Counted from the stretch's first letter, positions 9,467-18,894 are shown. The stretch is DNA of 64,000 nucleotides from an uncultured Alphaproteobacteria bacterium (GCA_945957365.1 CAMFKI010000003.1:220531-284530), one strand, 5' to 3'. Notes: generated by a model not told the origin, from the letters alone. Made by a program: numbers and translations.

Positions 9467-10966
9467 ATGGCTGTCCGCGTTCTCATTGTCGAAGACGATC
9501 CGGCTCAACGTAGAATTCTCGAGGAAATGGTGCGCCGCTTCGGCTGCGACCCGATGCCGGTCGACGGCGGCATGAAGGCCCTTGAGGTGCTGAAAAGCCA
9601 GTCCGGCGGCACCATCGAACTGGTCATCCTCGACCTCAACATGCCGGAAATGACCGGGCTGGAATTCCTCGACCGCATGCAGGCGATCCGCGGCGACCTG
9701 CCGGTGATCGTTCAGACGGCGCAGGGCTCGATCGAGACCGTGATCAAGGCGATGCGCGCCGGTGCGGACGACTTCGTGGTGAAGCCGGTCAGCCCCGAGC
9801 GCCTCAAGGCCTCCGTCCAGAACCTGCTCAAGGTCAACGCCCTCACCGAGGAGGTGAAGCGGCTGAACAAGAAGGTCGGGGGTGCGCTCAGCTTCTCCGA
9901 CCTCATCGCCTCCTCGCCCGCCATGGCCAACGTGATCCGCCTCGGCCGCCGTGGTGCGGCATCCAGCATCCCGATGCTGATCGAGGGGGAATCCGGTGTG
10001 GGCAAGGAAATGATCGCCCGCGCCATCCAGGGCGAAAGCGACCGCGCGGGCCGCCCCTTCGTCGCCGTCAACTGCGGCGCCATTCCGGAAAACCTCGTCG
10101 AGTCCATCCTCTTCGGTCACGAGAAGGGCGCCTTCACCGGCGCCACGGCCAGGCACATGGGCAAGTTCCAGGAGGCCGATGGCGGCACGCTGTTCCTCGA
10201 CGAAGTGGCCGAACTGCCGCTCGACATGCAGGTGAAGCTCTTGCGCGCCATCCAGGAAGGCGAGGTCGACCCCGTCGGCTCGCGCCGCCCGGTCAAGGTC
10301 AACATCCGGCTGATCTCGGCCACCAACCGCAACATGATCGAAATGGTGAAGGCCGGGCAGTTCCGCGAGGATCTTTATTACCGCCTCAACGTTTTCCCCG
10401 TCATGGTACCCCCGCTGCGCGACCGCAAGGAAGACATTCCCGCCCTCGTCGAACACTTCATCACCCGCTTCGCGGCCGAAGAGGGCCGCAAGGTGCGCGG
10501 CATCTCGGCGGAAGCGCTGGGGCTGCTCAAGGCCTATTCATGGCCCGGCAACGTGCGCCAGCTCGAGAACACCGTGTTCCGCGCCATGGTGCTGTGCGAG
10601 GGCGGCCGCCTCGACGTCGAGGACTTCCCGCAGATCGCCTCGCTGGTCGAGGGCTACGAGATCAGGATTCCGCCGGCACCTCAGCTCGCACCCCGGCCCG
10701 CCCTGCCGGCAGGCGCGGCGGCAATCGCCGGCGGCATGCCCAAGGGCGGCACGGCAGTGGCCGATGGCGTGGCCTTCGGCATTCCCGTGGTCACCGAGGG
10801 AGGCCACATCCGCAAGCTCGAAGAGGTTGAAGCCGACATGATCCGCCTCGCGCTGGCGCGCTACCAGGGCCAGATGTCGGAAGTCGCGCGCAAGCTCGGC
10901 ATCGGCCGCTCGACCCTCTATCGCCGTATGAAGGACCTCGGTCTCGAGGAAGCGGCGAGCGGCTGA
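9467..10966 (+). CDS. Sigma-54-dependent response regulator (REC-AAA+-Fis)
   Basis: A 499-residue NtrC-like activator. Residues 1-120 form the receiver domain, with acidic pair D10-D11 and phosphoacceptor D56 (VILDLNMP). The AAA+ domain follows with Walker A GESGVGKE, the sigma-54 contact loop GAFTGA and Walker B GGTLFLDEV. The C-terminus has a Fis-type helix-turn-helix (SEVARKLGIGRSTLYRRMKDLG). No histidine kinase gene is adjacent, so it is an orphan regulator here. It is followed by two exported cell-wall genes on the same strand, 111 bp apart, which makes envelope control a reasonable but unproven guess. Confidence 0.92.
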   Translation: MAVRVLIVEDDPAQRRILEEMVRRFGCDPMPVDGGMKALEVLKSQSGGTIELVILDLNMPEMTGLEFLDRMQAIRGDLPVIVQTAQGSIETVIKAMRAGADDFVVKPVSPERLKASVQNLLKVNALTEEVKRLNKKVGGALSFSDLIASSPAMANVIRLGRRGAASSIPMLIEGESGVGKEMIARAIQGESDRAGRPFVAVNCGAIPENLVESILFGHEKGAFTGATARHMGKFQEADGGTLFLDEVAELPLDMQVKLLRAIQEGEVDPVGSRRPVKVNIRLISATNRNMIEMVKAGQFREDLYYRLNVFPVMVPPLRDRKEDIPALVEHFITRFAAEEGRKVRGISAEALGLLKAYSWPGNVRQLENTVFRAMVLCEGGRLDVEDFPQIASLVEGYEIRIPPAPQLAPRPALPAGAAAIAGGMPKGGTAVADGVAFGIPVVTEGGHIRKLEEVEADMIRLALARYQGQMSEVARKLGIGRSTLYRRMKDLGLEEAASG

Positions 10967-11077
10967 TCGCGGTCTCTCGGTTGCAGCAATGGGCTTGCAA
11001 TTGAGTGTGATTTGACATTCTGTCCCGCCGACGCTGTGAAGGGGTCCGGGACGGCCCGGTGCAAGTGGGATTTTTCG

Positions 11078-12967
11078 ATGAAGACGTTAGTCAAGGCGAG
11101 CATTGTGGCGCTGTCGGCGGGGATCCTGCTGGGCGGATCGGCGCTGGCCGATTCCGCGCCGAAGAAGAAGCCCGGCTTCTTCGAGCAACTGTTCGGCAGC
11201 TCCGGTGATACGACGCCGCGCCGCCACCGCAACCTGTTCGGCAGCTTCAAGGACGATCCGTTCTTCGGAAGCGACCCGGCCCCGCAGAAGCCGGGTCGCG
11301 GCAAGGTGCAGATCGTCGATTCCGCCGACCCCGAGGCCGACCCCGGCTTCGGCATGGGCAACCTCACCTATGTGCCGCCCAAGCTCGCCACCCTGAGCGG
11401 CATCGCGCTCTCGGGTGCAGCCCCCACCGATCCCGCCGCCGCCGCGATCTATGCCCAGCTCGGCGCCGACGGCCCGTCGCTGCGCGTGCTGCCCGCCGCG
11501 CGCGATGCCCTTCTGGCGCAATATGCCGCCCAGTCCTACCGCCCGATCTGGCTCGCCGACGGCAAGCTGACGGCGCGCGGCAAGGACGTGCTGAAGCTGC
11601 TCGCGGCCTCCGCCGCCGATGGCCTCGAGCCGCAGACCTACCTGCCCACCGGGCTGTCCGGTTTCGACGCGGCGCTGCCCGAAAACGATGCCGCCGCCAT
11701 GGCCCGCCTCGACATCGACCTGTCGGCGGCAGCGCTGCGCTATGCCCATGACGCCTCGGGCGGCCAGTTCGACCCCGCCCTGCTGTCGCGCTACCACGAC
11801 CTGCAGCCGCCGTGGGTGGCGCCGGCCAAGGCCATCAAGGTGGTGGCCAACTCGCCCTTCGCGGCTGACTACCTCGCCAGCCTGAACCCCACCCATCCGG
11901 CCTATCTCGCCATGAAGAAGGCGCTGGCCGAGCTGCGTGCCGAACAGTCCAAGCCCAACGCCAACCCGATCGCCGACGGCGACCTGGTCAAGAAGGGCGG
12001 CAGCGACCCGCGCATCGAGGCGGTGCGCAGCCGCCTCGCCGAACTGGGCTTCGAGGCTACTCCCGCCGACGATGCCGAACCCGACGTGCTCGACGCCGAA
12101 CTCTCGGTGCAGCTCCGCCTGTTCCAGAAGCAGGTCGGCCTGAAGGTGACGGGCGTGCTCGGCCCCCAGACGGTCGCCGCCCTCAACAATGCCGCCACCG
12201 GCGGCAGCGTCGACAAGCTGCTCGACAACATGGAGCGCATCCGCTGGCTGCCGCGCGACCTCGGCGCGCGCTATGTCTTCGTCAACCAGGCGGCCTTCGA
12301 GGCCCAGGTGATCCGCGACGGCAAGCCGGAGTGGGAAACCCGCGTCATCGTCGGCAAGCCGACGACCCAGACCCCGGTGTTCAACGACGAGATGGAAATG
12401 GTGGTGTTCAACCCCTCCTGGGGCGTCCCGCCGTCGATCATCGCCAATGAATACCTGCCCAAGCTGCGCCGCGACCCGGCCTATCTCGACAGGCTGGGCT
12501 TCAAGGTGGTGACGCCCAACGGCAAGGTCGTATCGTCGAGCTCGGTGAGCTGGGACAGCTACGGCGCCAAGGTGCCCTATGGCATCCAGCAGCCGCCGGG
12601 TGAGAAGAATGCCCTGGGCGAGCTCAAATTCCTGTTCCCCAACACGCATGACATCTACATGCACGACACGCCGATGCGTGAACTCTTCGCGCAGGATGTC
12701 CGCGCCTTCAGCCACGGCTGCGTGCGCGTCCAGAACCCGCGCGAGTTCGCCTCCGTGGTGCTCGGCTGGTCGCCCGACGAAGTCGCCGCCAAGGTCGAAA
12801 CCGGGGTGAGCGAGACGGTGCGGCTGAAGCAGAAGATCCCGGTGCACCTCACCTATTTCACCGCCTGGCCGGATGCCGCGGGCAACATCGTCTACTTCAA
12901 CGACATCTACGGCCGCGACAAGCCGATCGAGAACGCCCGCTCGGCCACCATGGTGGCGCAGCGCTGA
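11078..12967 (+). CDS. YcbB-like L,D-transpeptidase
   Basis: Exported murein cross-linking enzyme (629 aa). The signal peptide is MKTLVKASIVALSAGILLGG-SALA. Next come a basic low-complexity linker, a YcbB-type helical scaffold (about 115-300), a peptidoglycan-binding domain (about 305-370: LRLFQKQVGLKVTGVLGPQT) and the YkuD catalytic domain (about 398-565). The active-site motif is SHGCVRV with catalytic Cys548 and His546. The start is placed at ATG 11078, because the open frame upstream lacks protein-like sequence and the signal peptide begins here. It makes 3-3 cross-links between meso-DAP residues in characterised relatives. Confidence 0.92.
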   Translation: MKTLVKASIVALSAGILLGGSALADSAPKKKPGFFEQLFGSSGDTTPRRHRNLFGSFKDDPFFGSDPAPQKPGRGKVQIVDSADPEADPGFGMGNLTYVPPKLATLSGIALSGAAPTDPAAAAIYAQLGADGPSLRVLPAARDALLAQYAAQSYRPIWLADGKLTARGKDVLKLLAASAADGLEPQTYLPTGLSGFDAALPENDAAAMARLDIDLSAAALRYAHDASGGQFDPALLSRYHDLQPPWVAPAKAIKVVANSPFAADYLASLNPTHPAYLAMKKALAELRAEQSKPNANPIADGDLVKKGGSDPRIEAVRSRLAELGFEATPADDAEPDVLDAELSVQLRLFQKQVGLKVTGVLGPQTVAALNNAATGGSVDKLLDNMERIRWLPRDLGARYVFVNQAAFEAQVIRDGKPEWETRVIVGKPTTQTPVFNDEMEMVVFNPSWGVPPSIIANEYLPKLRRDPAYLDRLGFKVVTPNGKVVSSSSVSWDSYGAKVPYGIQQPPGEKNALGELKFLFPNTHDIYMHDTPMRELFAQDVRAFSHGCVRVQNPREFASVVLGWSPDEVAAKVETGVSETVRLKQKIPVHLTYFTAWPDAAGNIVYFNDIYGRDKPIENARSATMVAQR

Positions 12968-13231
12968 CCGGCGCTCTCCGCCCGTCCGATCCGGCAGAGT
13001 CCGCGCTATCCCCCGCAAAATTTGCGGGCCCTGCCACCCGTGGTTCAACCCGGCACAACCCGCTCGGCATTAAGCTGCTGTTAAACATAACCATTTACCA
13101 TTCCCATTAAGCCGCCTCATGGTGGCCGCATTCTTGTTTGAAACGCGGTTCCAGTGTAAGCCATACCCGGGATGGGGGTTGGCAGGCTGGACAGGCACCA
13201 GAGGAACCGGAACACCGGTTGTAAGTGGGGT

Positions 13232-14791
13232 ATGGGTTTGGACTGCAGGGAAGCCGGACATCGGAACGTGATTCAGCGCTGGAAGAAGATCGCGGCAACC
13301 ACATTGGTGGCGGCGGTGATTGCCGTGGGCGCGTTCCTGAACCTGAACGAGCCGGCCCATTCGGGCGGCGAGACGCGCAGCGTGTCGCTCTACCATATCC
13401 ACACCAAGGAAAGCATCACCATCACCTACATGAAGGACGGCCAGTACGTGCCCTCCGCCATGAAGAAGCTGAACTACTTCCTGCGTGACTGGCGCCGCAA
13501 CGAGGTGATCACCATCTCGCCCCGCACCATCGACCTGATGTGGGAACTGCACGCCGACCTGGGCTCCAAGGCCCCCATCCACATCGTCTGCGGCTACCGC
13601 AGCCCCAAGACCAACGCCTTCCTGAAGTCGATCGGCCGCAACGTCGCGCGCCAGAGCCAGCACATGGTGGGCCACGCCATCGACCTCTATTTCCCCGACG
13701 TGCCGACCATCAAGATCCGCAACTCGGCGCTGGTGCGCCAGGTCGGCGGCGTCGGCTATTACTCTTCCGGCGGCGGCCCCACCGGCTTCCTCCACATCGA
13801 TTCCGGGCGCGTGCGTCACTGGGGTCCCGCCATCAGCGAATTCCAGATGGCCCAGATCATGCGCGACTATCGCCGCACTGTCGGCGCCCGCCTCAACAAG
13901 GACGGCATGCACGCCGTTCCCGAGGTCGAGGTTGCCGCTGCCGATCCGACCGCCGCCCGCCTGCCCTCGCAGCAGGACAGCGCCGACGACGAGGGTGATG
14001 ACGAGGGCACGGTGGCCCAGCAGCCCTCGGCCCGGAAGAAGATCCCGCTCGAGACCGGCTATTCCAATGGCGACAACCAGGAACTGGCCGGCATGAGCGC
14101 GGATGCCTCGACCGCGCCGGCCAAGCCGCGGCTGAAGCCCGAAGCGGCTGACACCACGGAGGCCGTGGCCTCCGCCGATGCGACCACCCCCGCCGACGTC
14201 ATTCCCAAGCCGCGCCCCAAGCCCATCGAGGTGCTGATGATGGCCGCGGTGAACATGAAGATCGTTCCGGCGTCCGCTCCGCCGGAAGACCCGACCGCCC
14301 GCCCCTCGCCCGTCGCCGGCAACGGCCAGGGCGTGGTGATCGCCCCCGAGACGATGACCGAAACGGCCTCGCTCGAATCCAACGCCGCCGCCAAGTCAAG
14401 CCTCTCCGAGGAAATCGAGAGCGGCGACGCCAAGAACGTGCCGACCATCCGCACCATCACCGCCTCGGCGTCGGGTGACGACCTGTTCTGGTGGCCGCAG
14501 CAGCTGGTGTTCGATTCGAACAAGGCGGTCCGCCGTGACGGCGCGCCGCAGCAGTTCACCCCCGGCGCCACCGCGGTGGCCACCATCCTGCCCGGCGTGA
14601 GCGACGCCCAGGCCGACGAGCAGCCGGCCCAGCCGCAGCGCCTCGCCGTCGCCCAGATGGCTGCCGCCCCGCAGGAAACCGCCGACGGCAAGGGCGACAT
14701 GCTGGTCGTCAACCGCGAGGGCAAGGGCAGCCTGCTGGTCCCCGCGAAGCCGCTGAAGCTCGGCCAGGCCGACACCAATCCCGCGCAGTAA
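13232..14791 (+). CDS. YcbK-like DUF882/peptidase M15A-fold protein with long disordered tail
   Basis: About 519 residues. After an N-terminal hydrophobic helix (TTLVAAVIAVGAFLNL) comes the DUF882 domain, with the zinc-ligand pattern SQHMVGHAIDLYFPD and FLHIDSG, as in D-Ala-D-Ala metallopeptidases of family M15. The residues after about 230 are Pro/Ala/Glu-rich and look disordered, roughly doubling the length compared with E. coli MepK/YcbK. MepK cleaves the 3-3 cross-links that L,D-transpeptidases make, so its position directly downstream of an L,D-transpeptidase suggests a maker-breaker pair. The start is uncertain: ATG 13232 is chosen, a GTG at 13268 is possible. Confidence 0.8.
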   Translation: MGLDCREAGHRNVIQRWKKIAATTLVAAVIAVGAFLNLNEPAHSGGETRSVSLYHIHTKESITITYMKDGQYVPSAMKKLNYFLRDWRRNEVITISPRTIDLMWELHADLGSKAPIHIVCGYRSPKTNAFLKSIGRNVARQSQHMVGHAIDLYFPDVPTIKIRNSALVRQVGGVGYYSSGGGPTGFLHIDSGRVRHWGPAISEFQMAQIMRDYRRTVGARLNKDGMHAVPEVEVAAADPTAARLPSQQDSADDEGDDEGTVAQQPSARKKIPLETGYSNGDNQELAGMSADASTAPAKPRLKPEAADTTEAVASADATTPADVIPKPRPKPIEVLMMAAVNMKIVPASAPPEDPTARPSPVAGNGQGVVIAPETMTETASLESNAAAKSSLSEEIESGDAKNVPTIRTITASASGDDLFWWPQQLVFDSNKAVRRDGAPQQFTPGATAVATILPGVSDAQADEQPAQPQRLAVAQMAAAPQETADGKGDMLVVNREGKGSLLVPAKPLKLGQADTNPAQ

Positions 14792-14812
14792 GCACCGAAC
14801 CAAATCATGCAG

Positions 14813-14841
14813 AAGGGCCGCCCCTCGGGCCGCCCTTTTCA
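14813..14841 (+). terminator. Rho-independent terminator after the YcbK-like gene
   Basis: AAGGGC ... GCCCTT outer stem with an inner CCC-CTC-GGG hairpin, followed by TTTTC. It starts 22 bp after the stop codon. Diverged copies of this hairpin (GAAGCC ... GGCTTC) recur inside the following tandem repeat. Confidence 0.65.
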
Positions 14842-14851
14842 TTCCCACTCA

Positions 14852-15480
14852 TTCAATGAAGAACAGTCCCCGGCAATCCGAGTGCGTTTCCCTCCCCCTT
14901 GTGGGGAGGGACCAAGGGTGGGGGTACCGCGAGTCCGCTATCCGAGGCAGAGCACGCGGAACGGACCCCCACCCCTGCCCCTCCCCACGAGGGGGAGGGG
15001 AAAGCCGATTGCCAGGCCGGGGATCGGGGCGACGAAGACCTTGCCAACAATGAAGCCGCCCCTCGGGCTTCCCTTCTGCAGTTCCACTTCTTCAATGAAG
15101 AACAGTCCCCGGCAATCCGAGTGCGTTTCCCTCCCCCTTGTGGGGAGGGACCAAGGGTGGGGGTACCGCGAGTCCGCTATCCGAGGCAGAGCACGCGGAA
15201 CGGACCCCCACCCCTGCCCCTCCCCACGAGGGGGAGGGGAAAGCCGATTGCCAGGCCGGGGATCGGGGCGACGAAGACCTTGCCAACAATGAAGCCGCCC
15301 CTCGGGCTTCCCTTCTGCAGTTCCACTTCTTCAATGAAGAACAGTCCCCGGCAATCCGAGTGCGTTTCCCTCCCCCTTGTGGGGAGGGACCAAGGGTGGG
15401 GGTACCGCGAGTCCGCTATACGAGGCGGAGCACGCGGAACGGACTCCCCTGTCCCTCCCCACAAGGGGGAGGGGAAAGCC
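14852..15480. repeat. 239-bp tandem repeat, 2.6 copies, carrying the G/C-run hairpin element
   Basis: The string TTCAATGAAG begins at 14852, 15091 and 15330, an exact 239-bp period. Copies 1 and 2 appear nearly identical. Copy 3 diverges after about 90 bp and stops at about 15480. Each unit contains the two-hairpin element also found at 5284-5400, followed by a terminator-like hairpin (GAAGCC-N7-GGCTTC). Short open frames inside (80-205 codons) are repeated Pro/Arg/Gly-rich translations of the repeat and are not considered genes. This explains the whole 740-bp stretch between the YcbK-like gene and gapR. Confidence 0.92.
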
Positions 15481-15531
15481 GGGGCAAGGTGGCTGATAGA
15501 TCGATGGTGGCAGTAGGAACGCGAGCGGGCC

Positions 15532-15798
15532 CTACGCCGCCTCTTCCGAATCCCCCGGGATCATGCCCAGTGCCGCAAGGTAGACGTCGAGCATCGATTC
15601 CTCTTCCTCGCGCTCGGCGGCGTCCTTCTTGCGCAGGCTGATCACCTTGCGCAGGATCTTGGTGTCGAAGCCGTTGGCCTTGGCCTCGGCATAGACTTCC
15701 TTGATGTCGCCGGCGATGGTCTTCTTCTCCTCCTCGAGGCGCTCGATGCGCTCGACGATGGATTTCAGCTGGCCATGGGCGAAGGTGGTCTTGTTCAT
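15532..15798 (-). CDS. gapR: GapR family nucleoid-associated protein (DUF2312)
   Basis: An 88-residue coiled-coil protein. The N-terminal [19 protein letters not shown] and the central [19 protein letters not shown] are the GapR signature. The Caulobacter protein binds overtwisted AT-rich DNA ahead of replication forks and RNA polymerase. The acidic tail ([16 protein letters not shown]) is also family-typical. It is 18 bp downstream of the DUF1244 gene and probably co-transcribed with it. Confidence 0.92.
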   Translation of the reverse strand: MNKTTFAHGQLKSIVERIERLEEEKKTIAGDIKEVYAEAKANGFDTKILRKVISLRKKDAAEREEEESMLDVYLAALGMIPGDSEEAA

Positions 15799-15816
15799 CT
15801 GGGTTGCTCCCCGAAA

Positions 15817-16116
15817 TCAGTGCTTGTGGGACTGGGCGAAGGCGGCCTTCTGCGTCTCGCTCGCGGCGGACTGGTGCTTGGCCTTCCACTCCTCATAGGA
15901 CATGCCATAGACCATGGTCCGCGCCTCGTCACGGCTCACCGGCATGCCCCGCTCCTTCGCCGCGTCCTCGAACCAGTTCGACAGGCAGTTGCGGCAGAAG
16001 CCAGCGAGGTTCATCAGGTCGATGTTCTGCACGTCGGTGCGCTGGCGCAGGTGTTCGAGCAGCCGGCGGAATGCCGCGGCTTCCAGTTCGGTCTTGGCCT
16101 TGTCGTCGATATCCAT
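15817..16116 (-). CDS. DUF1244 domain protein
   Basis: A 99-residue cytoplasmic protein of unknown function. DUF1244 features are the block DLMNLAGFCRNCLSNWF (two cysteines, C-x-x-C) and MSYEEWKAKH. The start is taken at ATG 16116 (MDIDDKAKTEL), since the extra codons upstream overlap the end of the preceding gene. The order FGase-DUF1244-gapR is commonly conserved in Hyphomicrobiales. Confidence 0.88.
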   Translation of the reverse strand: MDIDDKAKTELEAAAFRRLLEHLRQRTDVQNIDLMNLAGFCRNCLSNWFEDAAKERGMPVSRDEARTMVYGMSYEEWKAKHQSAASETQKAAFAQSHKH

Positions 16117-16145
16117 GGTCTGAGAGCCCTCGAAAATCCGGGTCG

Positions 16146-16898
16146 TCACCGGAGGTCATTCATAATCGGTTCGATCACCCGGGCCACCCGTTCCACCCAT
16201 TCATCCACACCTGTTTTGGCGGCAATGAGGTCCTGCCGGACCTCGATCAGGGCATGCGGCAGGCCGGGCCTGGTGCCGTGGGTGTTGAGCGTATCGCCTT
16301 CGAGCGCCCCGTGATAGGGCTCATTGTCGCCCACCACGAGGTCACCCTGCGCCGCAAAGCCGCGGATCATGGCGGAGGCGATCTCCTCGTCGCGGTCCCA
16401 CAGGATGCCGACGTGCCAGGGCCGGGGCCAGCCGCGCCAGACCGGCGTGAAGGAGTGGAGAGACACGATCAACGGCACCTGCCCGCGCGCCTGAACCGCG
16501 CGGATCGCGGCATCCACCGCCCCGTGGTAGGGCGCGTGGAACCGCGCGATCCGGCGCTGCCGCTCGGCCTCGTCGACGTCGCGGTTTCCCGGGACCGCCG
16601 CGCCATCCGAAATCCGCATGATGAGGGTCGGATCATCCAATCCACGGTTGGGGTCGATCAGGAGGCGCGAGAAGCACGACAGGACGGCGGGCGCCCCCAG
16701 CCTTGCCGCCAGGCCCAGCGTCAGGTCGCGGGCGCCGATGTCATAGGCGATGTGGCGGGCGAACTGCCCCGGCGCCAGCCCCAGGTCGCCATACTCCGCC
16801 AGAACCCTGTTCGAGGCGTGGTCACACAGCAAAATCAATGGGGAGGACACCTGTCCCGCCACAATTTCGTACGCATCGGTGAGCGAAATCTTTGTCAT
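16146..16898 (-). CDS. N-formylglutamate amidohydrolase family protein
   Basis: A 250-residue hydrolase of the N-formylglutamate deformylase (HutG) family. Family features are LLCDHASNRV near the N-terminus (the D-H pair is expected to bind zinc), FSRLLIDPNRG and SLHSFTPVW. In characterised members the reaction releases formate from N-formyl-L-glutamate, the last step of one histidine degradation route. No other hut genes are nearby, so the true substrate is open. It heads a short operon with DUF1244 and gapR. Confidence 0.85.
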   Translation of the reverse strand: MTKISLTDAYEIVAGQVSSPLILLCDHASNRVLAEYGDLGLAPGQFARHIAYDIGARDLTLGLAARLGAPAVLSCFSRLLIDPNRGLDDPTLIMRISDGAAVPGNRDVDEAERQRRIARFHAPYHGAVDAAIRAVQARGQVPLIVSLHSFTPVWRGWPRPWHVGILWDRDEEIASAMIRGFAAQGDLVVGDNEPYHGALEGDTLNTHGTRPGLPHALIEVRQDLIAAKTGVDEWVERVARVIEPIMNDLR

Positions 16899-17038
16899 GG
16901 ACGGGCCATATAGATGAGGCTAATCCCTCAGTCATCCGGTTACGCCGCGCAAATCAGGGGCTTTTCGCACCTGTTGACGCGGCATGAGCAGATTGGAAAG
17001 CTATGACAGATTCGCGGAACTTTTCCGGAGGCGGCAGA

Positions 17039-17467
17039 ATGCTTCGCAACACGGCGCTGGCGGCAGGCGCGCTTTTGATGGCCGGCTTCATGGCCGCCCC
17101 GGCGCATGCCGATCTCAAGCTCTGCAACAAGACGGAAAGCCGCGTCGGCGTGGCGCTCGGCTACAAGGACAAGGAAGGCTGGGCCACCGAAGGCTGGTGG
17201 ACCATCGCCCCGCAGAAATGTCTCCCCCTGCTCAAGGGCGATCTCATCGCCCGTTACTATTATGTCTTCGCCGTCGACTACGACAAGGGCGGCTCGTGGG
17301 GTGGCAAGTCGATCATGTGCACGCGTGACAAGGTCTTCACCATCCGCGGCATCGAGGATTGCGAAGGCCGCGGCTACACCAAGACCGGCTTCTTCGAGGT
17401 CGACACGGGCGAGGAAAAGGATTGGACCGTCTCGCTCTCCGGCGAAAAGACCACGCAAGGAAAATAA
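17039..17467 (+). CDS. DUF1036 exported protein
   Basis: A 142-residue small secreted protein. The signal peptide is MLRNTALAAGALLMAGFMAA-PAHA. The DUF1036 domain begins LKLCNKTESRVGVALGYKD and contains GWWTIAPQKC. Three further cysteines could form disulfides. ATG 17039 has GGAGG about 8 bp upstream and gives a clean signal peptide, so it is preferred over 17003. Its stop overlaps the pyk start (TAATG), so both are translationally coupled. Function unknown. Confidence 0.88.
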   Translation: MLRNTALAAGALLMAGFMAAPAHADLKLCNKTESRVGVALGYKDKEGWATEGWWTIAPQKCLPLLKGDLIARYYYVFAVDYDKGGSWGGKSIMCTRDKVFTIRGIEDCEGRGYTKTGFFEVDTGEEKDWTVSLSGEKTTQGK

Positions 17468-18882
17468 TGCGCCGTAATCGCAATGTGAAGATCGTGGCGA
17501 CGCTAGGCCCCGCGTCGTCATCGCCCGAGATGCTGGAAAAGCTGTTCCGCGCCGGCGTAGACGTGTTCCGCATCAACATGAGCCACACCCAGCACGAGTT
17601 GCTGCGCCAGCTCCACAAGGACATTCGCGCCGTCGAGGCGAGGCTGAAGCGCCCCATCGGCATTTTGGCCGACCTGCAGGGCCCGAAGATCCGCATCGGC
17701 ACCTTCGCCGCCAAGGAAGCGAAGCTGCTGCCGGACGATGTTTTCGTCTTCGACACCGACAAGACGCCGGGCGACGCCACGCGCGTGCACCTGCCGCATC
17801 CGGAGATCTTCGCCTCGGCGCGCGTCGGCGACAACCTGCTCCTCAATGACGGCCGCCTGCGCGTCGAGATCATCCGGGCCGAGCCCACGAAGCTGACCAC
17901 CAAGGTGATCTTCGGCGGCGTGCTGTCCGACCGCAAGGGCGTGAACCTGCCCGACACGGTGATCCCGATTCCGGCGCTCACTGAAAAGGACCGCGCCGAT
18001 CTCGAGGCGGCGGCCTCGGTGGGCGTCGACTGGATCGCGCTGTCCTTCGTGCAGCGCGCCGACGACGTGGCCGAAGCGAGGAAGCTCATCGCCGGCCGCG
18101 CGGGCGTCATGGCCAAGATCGAGAAGCCTGCGGCCCTCACCGTGCTGGATGAAATTCTCGAAATCGCCGACGGCCTGATGGTGGCGCGCGGTGATTTGGG
18201 CGTCGAATTGCCGCTCGAGACCGTGCCCGCGAAGCAGAAGCAGATCACCCGCGCGGCGCGCCGCATCGGCAAGCCGGTGATCGTGGCAACCCAGATGCTC
18301 GAGTCGATGATCGTCGAACCGGTGCCGACACGTGCCGAGGTCTCCGACGTCGCCACCGCGGTCTATGAGGGTGCGGACGCCATCATGCTCTCCGCCGAAA
18401 GCGCCACAGGCGCCTGGCCCGACAAGGCCGTCGCCACCATGGACCGCATCGCCCAGGCGGTGGAGCGCGATTCGCTCTACCGCGGCATCATCACCGCCCA
18501 GCGCACCGACCCGCAGCCGACGAGTGCCGACGCGATCTCGAGCGCCGCGCGCTCGATCTCGGAGACGCTCAAGCTCTCGGCCATCGTCTGCTACACCGGG
18601 TCGGGCTCGACGGGCCTGCGCATGTCGCGCGAACGGCCGGACACGCCGATCATCGCGCTCACGCCGATCGCCACCACCGCGCGGCGCCTGGCGCTCGCCT
18701 GGGGCCTGCACTGCGTGCTCACCGAGGATGCGCATGACCTCGACGACATGGTCACCCGCGCCACCGGCATCGCCCAGCGCGAAGGCTTCGCCGACTCCGG
18801 CCAGCGCATCATCATCACCGCCGGCCTGCCGCTCGGCACCCCCGGCGCCACCAACATGCTGCGCATCGCCTACGTGAACTGA
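17467..18882 (+). CDS. pyk: Pyruvate kinase
   Basis: Glycolytic enzyme converting phosphoenolpyruvate and ADP to pyruvate and ATP (471 aa, typical length). Motifs in order: VKIVATLGPASS, RINMSH, ADLQGPKIRIG, the catalytic MAKIEKP lysine, MVARGDLGVELP and QMLESM. The C-terminal allosteric domain ends in GTPGATNMLRIAYV. Coupled to the DUF1036 gene by a one-base overlap, an arrangement seen across Hyphomicrobiales. Confidence 0.96.
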   Translation: MRRNRNVKIVATLGPASSSPEMLEKLFRAGVDVFRINMSHTQHELLRQLHKDIRAVEARLKRPIGILADLQGPKIRIGTFAAKEAKLLPDDVFVFDTDKTPGDATRVHLPHPEIFASARVGDNLLLNDGRLRVEIIRAEPTKLTTKVIFGGVLSDRKGVNLPDTVIPIPALTEKDRADLEAAASVGVDWIALSFVQRADDVAEARKLIAGRAGVMAKIEKPAALTVLDEILEIADGLMVARGDLGVELPLETVPAKQKQITRAARRIGKPVIVATQMLESMIVEPVPTRAEVSDVATAVYEGADAIMLSAESATGAWPDKAVATMDRIAQAVERDSLYRGIITAQRTDPQPTSADAISSAARSISETLKLSAIVCYTGSGSTGLRMSRERPDTPIIALTPIATTARRLALAWGLHCVLTEDAHDLDDMVTRATGIAQREGFADSGQRIIITAGLPLGTPGATNMLRIAYVN

Positions 18883-18894
18883 TTCCCGTTGATG

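Noticed and set aside
10950..13240. Sigma-54 promoters before the L,D-transpeptidase and YcbK-like genes
   Set aside because: Inspected for GG-N10-GC in good context; only weak partial matches such as TTGGCAGG near 13177, not worth calling.
14852..15480. Possible CRISPR array
   Set aside because: The repeat unit is 239 bp, copies are directly adjacent without unique spacers, and no cas gene is present.
14807..15641. Several open frames of 80-205 codons in the tandem repeat
   Set aside because: The same Pro/Gly/Arg-rich translations recur with the repeat period; no ribosome sites.
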